A program made the translations under genes and the position numbers. A stretch of DNA of 10,338 nt from an uncultured Eubacteriales bacterium (GTDB taxonomy: Bacteria; Bacillota; Clostridia; Christensenellales; Aristaeellaceae): assembly GCA_902782795.1 (NCBI GenBank), contig CACZOT010000167.1:1-10338 (forward strand). The letters run 5' to 3'. Below, one piece after another: positions 1-5,169 of the stretch. The notes under the pieces were generated by a model. That model did no database searches. It saw nothing but the letters and a program-made list of their open reading frames with translations, and was not told the DNA's origin. The stretch's first letter is position 1; each line of letters starts with the position of its first letter.

Positions 1-317
1 CGGCGCTCCACGCTCATGGTCTCCGGCATGGTGAGGATGATGCGATAGCCGCGCGCCGTGGCCACAGAGGCCAGGCCGATGCCCGTGTTGCCGGAGGTCG
101 GCTCGATGATGACGGAATCCGGCCCCAGAAGCCCGCGGGCCTCGGCGTCGTCGATCATGGCGCGGGCGACGCGGTCCTTGACCGAGCCCGCGGGGTTGAA
201 ATACTCGAGCTTGGCGACGAGCTTCGCCTTGAGGCCGTATTCTTTCTCGAGGTGGGTCAGTTCCAAAAGCGGGGTGCGGCCGATGAGCTGATCTGCGGAA
301 GTATAGATGTTCGCCAT
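1..317 (-). CDS. cysK: cysteine synthase A (O-acetylserine sulfhydrylase), N-terminal part, cut by window edge
   Basis: Only the first 105 residues are in the window. The enzyme joins O-acetylserine and sulfide to make cysteine, using pyridoxal phosphate (PLP), in the cytoplasm. The translation begins MANIYTSADQLIGRTPLLEL. It carries the PLP-lysine motif PAGSVKDR (K47 by family) and the substrate loop TSGNTG at residues 74-79, both diagnostic of fold-type II cysteine synthases. The ATG at 315-317 is preceded by AAAAAGGAG, with GGAG at 327-330 and a 9-nt gap. The gene has its own promoter (442-470) and a leader of about 118 nt that contains a possible Cys-rich leader ORF. It is transcribed divergently from the zinc-type ABC operon. 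A cysK versus cysM distinction cannot be made fully without the C-terminus, but the start matches CysK. Confidence 0.95.
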   Translation of the reverse strand, partial: MANIYTSADQLIGRTPLLELTHLEKEYGLKAKLVAKLEYFNPAGSVKDRVARAMIDDAEARGLLGPDSVIIEPTSGNTGIGLASVATARGYRIILTMPETMSVER

Positions 318-345
318 GGTTTTCTTCTCCTTTTTGATCGTTTTT

Positions 346-390
346 TCAGAGGATGGGGCGGGAGGAGGGACATCGACATCGCTGATCCAT
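346..390 (-). CDS. candidate 14-codon leader peptide with two Cys codons upstream of cysK
   Basis: Inside the cysK leader an ATG at 388-390 opens the reading frame MDQRCRCPSSRPIL, ending in TGA at 346-348, 28 nt before the cysK start. A purine-rich stretch (GGAGAGGGGG, about 398-407) sits 7-13 nt upstream and could act as its ribosome binding site. Two of 14 residues are Cys, both TGT and each preceded by CGA, so CGATGT is repeated in tandem. That is a striking density directly ahead of a cysteine biosynthesis gene. No U-tract terminator lies between it and cysK, so any control would more likely act on translation. The uORF codons CCC TCC TCC (361-369) are anti-Shine-Dalgarno-like and could pair either with the leader's own RBS or with the cysK RBS. 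The ORF is seen directly; its translation and role are inference. Confidence 0.5.
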   Translation of the reverse strand: MDQRCRCPSSRPIL

Positions 391-415
391 GCGGCTTCCC
401 CCTCTCCAGTTATTT

Positions 416-434
416 ACCGACTTATTCCGTAGGT
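416..434 (-). promoter_or_regulatory. candidate operator: ACCTAC-N7-GTCGGT palindrome at the cysK transcription start
   Basis: Read on the minus strand, ACCTAC and GTCGGT are inverted with one mismatch around a 7-nt AT-rich centre. The element covers about +1 to +19 of the predicted cysK transcript, where a bound repressor would block initiation. The CCNAC...GTNGG shape recalls sites of Rrf2-family regulators (IscR/CymR-like), which control cysteine and Fe-S genes in many bacteria. No such regulator gene is in the window, so the assignment is tentative. Confidence 0.4.
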
Positions 435-441
435 TGATAGT

Positions 442-470
442 ATTATATTCCTGTGAGAGGCCCATGTCAA
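442..470 (-). promoter_or_regulatory. sigma-A promoter of cysK
   Basis: On the minus strand a perfect TTGACA (465-470) and a perfect TATAAT (442-447) are separated by exactly 17 nt. This is a full consensus housekeeping promoter pointing at cysK. The predicted start is near 435, giving a leader of about 118 nt. AGAGG and CCTCT half-sites flank the -35 (inverted, around 456-476), which may be chance. So strong a promoter usually needs negative control, in keeping with the palindrome and leader ORF downstream. Confidence 0.87.
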
Positions 471-525
471 CCCCTCTGGGAAACTTTTTTTCGGTGCGGG
501 ACGTCTCAGGTCCAAAATCGAACAA

Positions 526-542
526 ACTGTAGAAAAACTGTA
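526..542 (+). promoter_or_regulatory. tandem direct repeat ACTGTA-N5-ACTGTA upstream of the ABC operon promoter
   Basis: ACTGTA occurs at 526-531 and again at 537-542; with flanking bases the unit is AAACTGTA, twice. The repeat period is 11 bp, about one helical turn. Six-to-seven-base direct repeats with a 5-nt gap are the usual binding format of OmpR/PhoB-family response regulators. The element lies about 20 nt upstream of the putative -35 of the ABC operon. No response regulator is encoded in the window, so the binder is unknown. Confidence 0.35.
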
Positions 543-549
543 AACAGAC

Positions 550-569
550 GCTTTTCCGAATGGAAAAGC
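550..569 (+). repeat. perfect inverted repeat GCTTTTCC-GAAT-GGAAAAGC overlapping the -35 region
   Basis: Eight-base arms at 550-557 and 562-569 flank a 4-nt centre. The element overlaps the candidate -35 of the downstream operon, a position suited to a repressor. It does not match the Firmicutes Zur box (TCGTAATNATTACGA-like), so a zinc-repressor reading is not supported by the sequence itself. Confidence 0.5.
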
Positions 570-588
570 CGGAAAACTGGTGTATAAT
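561..588 (+). promoter_or_regulatory. probable promoter of the zinc-type ABC operon
   Basis: A perfect TATAAT lies at 583-588. The best -35 at 16-nt spacing is TGGAAA (561-566), four of six matches to TTGACA, so the promoter may rely on an activator. The start would be near 595, only about 25 nt before the GTG at 620, which argues against using the in-frame ATG at 560 as the start of the first gene. The weak -35 is overlapped by an inverted repeat and preceded by a direct repeat. Confidence 0.6.
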
Positions 589-619
589 GGCGAAAACGAC
601 CGGAAGGGAGGAGCGGGAC

Positions 620-907
620 GTGAAAAGAAGGCTCGGTGCGGCGCTGCTGGCCCTCGCGTTCGCGCTGGCGGTCTGCTGCTCGGTGGCGTGCTTGAGCGCG
701 CACATCGGGCATTGCTGCGCGGGTCCGGCCTGCGAACAGTGTCCCGCGCTCCTGGCCTATCTGCGCCTGTTCGACGACGCCCTGCCCGCGGCGGCTGGCC
801 TGGCGCTGGCGTTCGCGGGGCTCGCCTTCGCGAGAGAAGGCCGCGGGCCTCGCCTCGTCCTCGCGCGCCGCACTCCCGTGCGCGACGGCGTCCAGCTCAA
901 CGATTGA
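620..907 (+). CDS. small membrane protein with a Cys/His cluster, first gene of the ABC operon
   Basis: The 95-residue product has a hydrophobic N-terminal segment (about residues 5-25, signal anchor or signal peptide) and a second hydrophobic segment (about 53-70). Between them lies HIGHCCAGPACEQC, placing H28, H31, C32, C33, C38 and C41 in a short stretch suited to metal binding. By the positive-inside rule (KRR at the N-terminus, R71 and later basic residues after the second segment) the cluster should face outward. The GTG at 620 is chosen because GGGAGGAG (606-613) sits just upstream and because an upstream ATG at 560 would overlap the promoter. It is followed after 51 nt by the ATPase gene. 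I do not recognise a named family. A role in metal capture for the neighbouring transporter is inference from position and residues. Confidence 0.75.
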   Translation: MKRRLGAALLALAFALAVCCSVACLSAHIGHCCAGPACEQCPALLAYLRLFDDALPAAAGLALAFAGLAFAREGRGPRLVLARRTPVRDGVQLND

Positions 908-958
908 CGCGTTTTCTTTTCCACGCCCACAAAGGATCGATATGGAAAGGAAACGAAT

Positions 959-1603
959 ATGATCGCGATTGAAGGCCTTCGCAAACAATTCGCGGATGGG
1001 ACGGCCATCTCCTACCGCGATACGGTTTTCGAGGATGGCAAAACGTACGTGCTCCTGGGCGCTTCGGGCTGCGGGAAATCCACGCTGCTGAACATGATCG
1101 CGGGCGTGCTCTCGCCGAGCGAGGGACGCGTGCTCATCGACGGGCGGGACATGGCCGCCGCCTCCCAGCGGGAGCGCGACGCCTTCCGCATCGCCAACAT
1201 CGGCTATGTGTTCCAGGATTTCAAGCTCCTGGAGGATATGACCGTGGCGGACAATATCGACGTGCTGCGCCTGGAGCGGATCGACACCTCCGGCCAGGAC
1301 GAGCTTCTGCGCCATTTCGGCATCCTCGGCCTGAAGAAGCGCCGGGCGCGCACCCTCTCCGGCGGCGAGAAGCAGCGCGTGGCCGTGGCGCGGGCCCTGG
1401 TGAAAAAACCGCGCATCATTCTCGCGGACGAGCCCACGGGCAACCTGAACTTCGCCGTGGGGCGGGCCATCGTGGATGAGCTGCTGGGCGCGGCAAAGGG
1501 AAACACGCTCCTGTGCGTCACGCACGACGAGCGCCTCGCGCCGCTGTTCGACGAGGTCCTCAATATGAACGGGATCGCCTCCGCGGAAGGAGGCGAGGGC
1601 TGA
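959..1603 (+). CDS. ABC transporter ATP-binding protein, MacB/LolD class
   Basis: This 214-residue protein is a complete stand-alone ABC ATPase, of typical length for the LolD/FtsE/MacB-ATPase class. It has Walker A GASGCGKST (34-42), Q-loop Q86 in YVFQDF, signature LSGGE (133-137), Walker B IILADE (153-158) followed by PTGNL, and the switch histidine H189 in VTHD. It would hydrolyse ATP at the inner face of the membrane for the permease encoded next. The ATG at 959 has AAAGGA at 946-951. Its TGA overlaps the permease ATG by one base (TGATG at 1601-1605), indicating translational coupling. All catalytic motifs are intact. Substrate cannot be read from this subunit; zinc is suggested only by the neighbours. 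Confidence 0.95.
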   Translation: MIAIEGLRKQFADGTAISYRDTVFEDGKTYVLLGASGCGKSTLLNMIAGVLSPSEGRVLIDGRDMAAASQRERDAFRIANIGYVFQDFKLLEDMTVADNIDVLRLERIDTSGQDELLRHFGILGLKKRRARTLSGGEKQRVAVARALVKKPRIILADEPTGNLNFAVGRAIVDELLGAAKGNTLLCVTHDERLAPLFDEVLNMNGIASAEGGEG

Positions 1604-2775
1604 TGCTGCGGTTCGCTCTGAAAAACATGGCCGTGCGCCGCGCGCGCATGGCGCTCGTGCTCCTCTCCATCGTGGTCTCCGCGAGCGTGGGGCTGCTGGC
1701 CTACAACGTCTCCATGCAGGTGAGCGAGGGCATCGTCTCCACCGCCGCCTATTTTGATCTCATCATCGGCCCGGCCGGCAGCAGCACGCAACTGGCCATG
1801 AACACCATGTTCTTCGTGGACGAGCCCCTGGGCACGATCCCCTACGAATACGTGGAGGAGATCGGGCAAAGCGGCCTGGCCAACGAGGTCGTACCCGTCG
1901 CGATGGGGGACAGCTTCAACGCGGCGCGCGTCGTGGGCACCACACCGGCGCTGCTCTCGGACAAACCCCTGCGCGCTGGCGAGATGTTCGCCGAGCCCCT
2001 GGAGGCGGTCGTCGGGGCGGCGGTCGCGGAGCGCTACGGCCTCGCGCCGGGCTCCTCCATCGTCACCAGCCACGGCCTCTCCGGCGCGGGCGCGGAGCAC
2101 GGCGCCACGCCGCTGACGGTCACGGGCGTCCTCAAAAAGACCGGCACGGCCTACGACAACCAGGTCTTCACCTCCCTGGAGACCATCTGGCAGGTGCACG
2201 GCGGCGGGGAATCCCACGAAGAGCACGAGGACCACGACCACGCCGAGGGCGAGGTCTGCGCCATCCTCGTGCGCAGCAAGAGCTTCGCCGATTACTATCG
2301 CCTGAGCGAGTATTACGGAGCGAACGCGCAGCTCCTTTGCATCAACCCTGCGACCGTGCTGCGCGGTGTGCTGGAGCAGGTCGATCTCTCCACGAAAATC
2401 GTCTATCTCCTTTCGGGCGTCATCCTCGCCATGAACATCCTCGTCATCTCCGTGATCACGCTGCTGAACATGGTGGACGCGAAAAAAGAGGTCGCGCTCA
2501 TGCGGCTGATCGGCATCGGCATGCGGCGCGTGGCGCTTTTGTACCTGCTGGAAAACGGCATCCTCGGTCTTCTGGCGACCGCGCTCAGCTTCCTCCTGGC
2601 GCACGCGTGCCTGGGGCTTTTGGGGTCCTTCGCGGCGGGTATGGGCATCGTGCTGGGGGCGGGCAAGGTCTACGCCCTGGAATTCGCCATCCTGGCGGCG
2701 GTGTTCGTCATCAATATCATCCCCACGACGGTCTGCATCTTCAGCATGGCCAGAAAGGACGGTGTTTCCCAGTGA
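1603..2775 (+). CDS. FtsX/MacB-type ABC permease with a His/Asp/Glu-rich extracytoplasmic loop
   Basis: The product has 390 residues. One transmembrane segment near the N-terminus (about 15-37) precedes a large extracytoplasmic domain, and three C-terminal segments (about 266-289, 308-340, 358-384) follow, which is the FtsX/MacB/LolE topology. After the second segment comes the typical EVALMRLIGIG stretch. Residues 199-217 include HGGGESHEEHEDHDHAEGE, with five His and several acidic residues, a metal-binding type of loop on the outer face. Proteobacterial permeases of the PA4065/Zrg type carry a similar His-rich insert, so zinc transport or zinc-linked mechanotransmission is the best inference. 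The ATG at 1603 follows GGAAGGAGG closely. The 3' end overlaps the lipoprotein start by four bases. A MacB-like drug or lipoprotein exporter is the main alternative. Confidence 0.9.
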   Translation: MLRFALKNMAVRRARMALVLLSIVVSASVGLLAYNVSMQVSEGIVSTAAYFDLIIGPAGSSTQLAMNTMFFVDEPLGTIPYEYVEEIGQSGLANEVVPVAMGDSFNAARVVGTTPALLSDKPLRAGEMFAEPLEAVVGAAVAERYGLAPGSSIVTSHGLSGAGAEHGATPLTVTGVLKKTGTAYDNQVFTSLETIWQVHGGGESHEEHEDHDHAEGEVCAILVRSKSFADYYRLSEYYGANAQLLCINPATVLRGVLEQVDLSTKIVYLLSGVILAMNILVISVITLLNMVDAKKEVALMRLIGIGMRRVALLYLLENGILGLLATALSFLLAHACLGLLGSFAAGMGIVLGAGKVYALEFAILAAVFVINIIPTTVCIFSMARKDGVSQ

Positions 2776-3686
2776 AAACGCTCTATCGCGCGCTCGGCGC
2801 GCTCCTGTGCCTGGCCTGCCTGGCCGGGGCGCTCTCCGGCTGCGGTGGCGGGAACGCTTCCGCCGAGGCGGTGACGCTCAAATTCTCCACCGGCGCGAGC
2901 ATCGAGGAGATCCGCTCCCTGAACGGGAAAAAGGTCGCCATCACGGGCTATATGGCCACGCTTTCTCCCATCAGCGGCAAGTACATCTACCTCATGAATA
3001 TGCCCTACCAGAGCTGCCCGTACTGCATCCCCAACACCACGGAGCTGGCCAACACCATGGCGGTCTACGCTCCGGACGGCAAGACCTTCGCCTACACGGA
3101 CCAGGCCATCCGCGTCACAGGCACGGTGCAGGTGGGGGACAACACGGACGAGTTCGGCTACGTCTCCAATTACCGCATCGTCAACGCCACCTGCGAGATC
3201 GTCGATCTGGCCAACGTCTCCGAGCAGTACGCCCTCTGGCAGACCATCGCCGCGGACGGCGTGGTGGCGGAGATCAACTCCATGTTCGACTATCTGCATT
3301 TCGTCAGCCAGTGGACCGAGTACACCTCCTCCTACGTGGATGAGAACGGCGTGGAGGTGCCCTACAGCCTCTATCCCGGCGACGCGGAGAATTACCTCGC
3401 CGATACCGGCCCCTACGGGTACGCCGCCAAGGCCGCGGAGGGGTATTTCCCGGGGCTGGTGGGCCGCCTGCGGGCCATCAGCGCGACGGAATTGGAGGAC
3501 CTCGTCGCCATCGTCGAGGCCGCCCACGGCGCCGAGCAGGCCGCCCGCGCCGAGCTGGCGAACGGCAACTATTCCTACGACCAGGAGGCCGACTGCTACC
3601 ATCTCACCAATTCCCAGGCCCTGTACGACCGCTGGTTCGAGCTCTATACCCAGTTCTCCAACTGGCTCGCCAAGTGGGAGGTGTAG
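2772..3686 (+). CDS. lipoprotein with OB-fold-like domain and CPYC motif (DUF3299-like), last gene of the ABC operon
   Basis: The 304-residue product starts with a lipoprotein signal peptide: KTLYR, a hydrophobic core, then lipobox LSGC with the lipidated cysteine at C24. About residues 45-145 form a beta-rich, OB-fold-like domain (KKVAITGYMA through AIRVTGTVQV to VSNYRIVNA). The motif SCPYCIPN holds C82 and C85. The layout resembles DUF3299 lipoproteins, which follow His-rich permeases in proteobacterial zinc operons and have a Cys-Pro-rich motif at the same place; this is remembered similarity, not a search result. The C-terminal half (about 160-304) is mostly helical and acidic, with no family I recognise. 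The GTG at 2772 is preceded by AAAGGA (2754-2759) and overlaps the permease stop as GTGA. It probably sits outside the membrane as a metal-binding partner of the transporter. Confidence 0.85.
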   Translation: MKTLYRALGALLCLACLAGALSGCGGGNASAEAVTLKFSTGASIEEIRSLNGKKVAITGYMATLSPISGKYIYLMNMPYQSCPYCIPNTTELANTMAVYAPDGKTFAYTDQAIRVTGTVQVGDNTDEFGYVSNYRIVNATCEIVDLANVSEQYALWQTIAADGVVAEINSMFDYLHFVSQWTEYTSSYVDENGVEVPYSLYPGDAENYLADTGPYGYAAKAAEGYFPGLVGRLRAISATELEDLVAIVEAAHGAEQAARAELANGNYSYDQEADCYHLTNSQALYDRWFELYTQFSNWLAKWEV

Positions 3687-3723
3687 CGGCCGCTTTGGGG
3701 CGCTGTTCCCGGGTCCGGGCAGA

Positions 3724-3768
3724 GGGATTCGTCCCCTCAAGAATCCCGGTATTGGGGAGAAGAATCCC
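3724..3768. repeat. three copies of GAATCCC in the intergenic gap
   Basis: GAATCCC occurs inverted at 3724-3730 and direct at 3741-3747 and 3762-3768. The two direct copies, extended to AAGAATCCC (3739-3747, 3760-3768), lie 21 bp apart, about two helical turns. The first pair can form a 7-bp hairpin with a 10-nt loop. CCGGTAT at 3746-3752 also duplicates part of the terminator stem (3803-3809). This could be a protein site or remnant RNA structure. Confidence 0.4.
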
Positions 3769-3798
3769 ATCGAAACGGCGTTTTTCCCGCAGCAAAGA

Positions 3799-3836
3799 GG
3801 CTCCGGTATCCAAGGGACGGATACCGGAGCCTTTTT
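3799..3836 (+). terminator. strong rho-independent terminator of the zinc-type ABC operon
   Basis: A perfect 13-bp stem (3799-3811 with 3819-3831, arms GGCTCCGGTATCC and complement) closes a 7-nt loop and is followed by TTTTT (3832-3836). A short A-rich run (3794-3798) can extend the stem into the T-tract. It lies 112 nt after the lipoprotein stop and before the promoter of the next operon. Confidence 0.93.
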
Positions 3837-3893
3837 CTGGCATAGCCCGTCCTAAGAAGGGCCGCCGGCGGGAAGGCGGACCATCGCCTCTGC

Positions 3894-3922
3894 TTGCGGA
3901 AATAACATCCCTCCCGTATAAT
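3894..3922 (+). promoter_or_regulatory. sigma-A promoter of the ThrE/oxidoreductase operon
   Basis: TTGCGG (3894-3899) and a perfect TATAAT (3917-3922) are spaced by exactly 17 nt. The predicted start near 3929 leaves only about 13 nt before the ATG at 3942, an unusually short leader that just contains the G-rich ribosome binding site. A perfect 10-bp palindrome CCGCCGGCGG (3862-3871) lies about 22 nt upstream of the -35, of unknown meaning. Confidence 0.8.
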
Positions 3923-3941
3923 AACGGCAGGGGGGATGGGC

Positions 3942-4718
3942 ATGGAATGGACGCTCGCCAGGGAAGAGGACGCGCTCTCCTGCGCGCTGGACATCGGCGA
4001 AGCGATGCTCGGCGCGGGCGCGGAGATCTACCGCGTGGAGGACACCATCGGCCGCGTGTGCCGGGCCTACGGCCTGGAGCGCGTGGACACCTTCGCCATC
4101 CCCAACACCCTCCTGGTCACGGTGCGCGCGCCAAGCGGCCGCGCCTTCACCCAGACGCGGCGCCTGCACGAGAGCAGCATCAATCTGGGCCTGGTGAACC
4201 GCCTGAACCAGCTTTCGCGCGATATCTGCCGCGCGCCGCTCCCGCCGGAGGAGGTGCGCGCGCGCCTTGCAGCCGAGACGGCCCCGCGCCGGGAGAGGCC
4301 GATCGTTCGCGTTCTGGCGTACATCGCCTGCACGGCGGGCTTTTCCCTGTTTTTCGGCTCCTCCTGGGGGGACGCCCTGGCCTCGGCCTGCGGCGCGCTG
4401 ATCATCCTGGCCTCGCAGACGTGGCTGCGGCGCGCGCGGGTGAACCATATCCTTGCGTGCGTGTTCTGCGCGGCAGCCGCGGCCGCGTGCGCGTTTTTCT
4501 TCGTAAGGCTGGGCGTGGCGCAGCATGTGGACCGCATCGTCATCGGGGATATCATGCTGCTCATCCCCGGCGTGGAGCTGACCAACAGCATGCGCGACAT
4601 GATGGCCGGAGATATCATCGCGGCGTTGATGCATCTGTTCGAGGCGCTGTTCATCGCGGTGGGCATCGCCGTGGGAGCGGCGGGCATCCTCGCGCTGCTG
4701 GGAGGTGTCATAGGATGA
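3942..4718 (+). CDS. threonine/serine exporter family protein, large subunit (ThrE/YjjP-like, DUF1212)
   Basis: The 258-residue product has a soluble N-terminal part (about 1-115) with the family hallmarks: AMLGAGAEIYRVEDTI early on and the VDTFAIPNTLLVTV strand. The membrane domain begins near residue 121 and has about five segments. The diagnostic run GDIMLLIPGVELTNSMRDMM starts at residue 202 and continues into MAGDIIAALMHLFEA. ThrE-family proteins export small amino acids or related acids. In split systems this subunit pairs with a small YjjB-like membrane protein, encoded here by the overlapping next gene. The ATG at 3942 is preferred over the ATG at 3936 because the AGGGGGG stretch (3929-3935) is then 6 nt away rather than abutting. 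Substrate is unknown. Confidence 0.92.
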   Translation: MEWTLAREEDALSCALDIGEAMLGAGAEIYRVEDTIGRVCRAYGLERVDTFAIPNTLLVTVRAPSGRAFTQTRRLHESSINLGLVNRLNQLSRDICRAPLPPEEVRARLAAETAPRRERPIVRVLAYIACTAGFSLFFGSSWGDALASACGALIILASQTWLRRARVNHILACVFCAAAAAACAFFFVRLGVAQHVDRIVIGDIMLLIPGVELTNSMRDMMAGDIIAALMHLFEALFIAVGIAVGAAGILALLGGVIG

Positions 4719-5164
4719 ATCCGATCTGGCAGACGCTCCTCGCGGCGGTGTGCACGTGGGGCTTCGCGTATCTGTTCGGCATGCGCGGACGGCATCTGCC
4801 CGTGTGCGCCGTGGCGGGCGGGCTGGTCTGGGCGGCGTATCTGCTCGCGGGGCTGGCGCAGGACAACTACCTCTTCAGCAATTTCTGCGCCGCGGCCGTG
4901 GGCACGCTGATCGCCGAGACCTGCGCGCGGCTGTTCCAGTGCACGGCCACGTCCTTCCTCGTGCCGGCAGTGATCCCGCTTATCCCCGGCGGCGCGCTCT
5001 TTTACACCATGGAGGCCTTCGTGCGCGGCGACCGGGCCGCGGCGGGGGAGTACGCCATCCAGGCCGCGGCGATCGCGGGGGTGATCGCCGTGGGCGTGTA
5101 TATCGTTTCCTCGCTGTTCCGCTACATCCGCCCCCGGGCGAAAGACAGGCAAACGGAGGTCTGA
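4715..5164 (+). CDS. threonine/serine exporter small membrane subunit (ThrE_2/YjjB-like, DUF3815)
   Basis: The 149-residue protein is almost entirely hydrophobic, with about five predicted segments. It contains the family pattern NFCAAAVGTLIAETCARL followed by FLVPAVIPLIPGGALFYTME, typical of the YjjB/DUF3815 half of split ThrE exporters. Its ATG overlaps the stop of the large subunit as ATGA, and GGAGGTG (4701-4707) lies 7 nt upstream, so the two are co-translated and probably form one complex in the cytoplasmic membrane. Length is normal for the family. A basic tail (RYIRPRAKDRQTEV) should be cytoplasmic. Confidence 0.92.
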   Translation: MNPIWQTLLAAVCTWGFAYLFGMRGRHLPVCAVAGGLVWAAYLLAGLAQDNYLFSNFCAAAVGTLIAETCARLFQCTATSFLVPAVIPLIPGGALFYTMEAFVRGDRAAAGEYAIQAAAIAGVIAVGVYIVSSLFRYIRPRAKDRQTEV

Positions 5165-5169
5165 CAGGC

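Noticed and set aside
318..435. T-box or S-box riboswitch in the cysK leader
   Set aside because: At about 118 nt the leader is too short for a typical T-box. No T-box sequence (TGGNACCGCG-like), terminator hairpin or U-tract is present.
550..569. Zur box in front of the ABC operon
   Set aside because: The inverted repeat GCTTTTCC/GGAAAAGC does not resemble the known Firmicutes Zur consensus, so zinc repression cannot be claimed from it.
560..619. Extended start (ATG at 560) for the small membrane protein
   Set aside because: It would place the start upstream of the TATAAT at 583-588, has no ribosome site, and would put a polar extension before the signal-anchor segment.
959..2775. FtsE/FtsX cell-division pair
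   Set aside because: The permease has a His-rich loop and the MacB/LolE topology with a large domain after the first segment, and the neighbours (Cys/His protein, lipoprotein) do not fit the ftsEX context.
506..3770. Long minus-strand open frames opposite the ABC operon (506-1525, 1204-2604, 2670-3770)
   Set aside because: They are antisense to clear genes with intact family motifs. Their translations are low-complexity and rich in Arg, His, Gly and Ala, as expected from GC-rich third positions, and match no family.
3674..5164. A 496-codon plus-strand frame starting at 3674 and ending as the YjjB-like protein
   Set aside because: Only the last 149 codons are real. The upstream part is the wrong frame of the ThrE large subunit and crosses the terminator and promoter.
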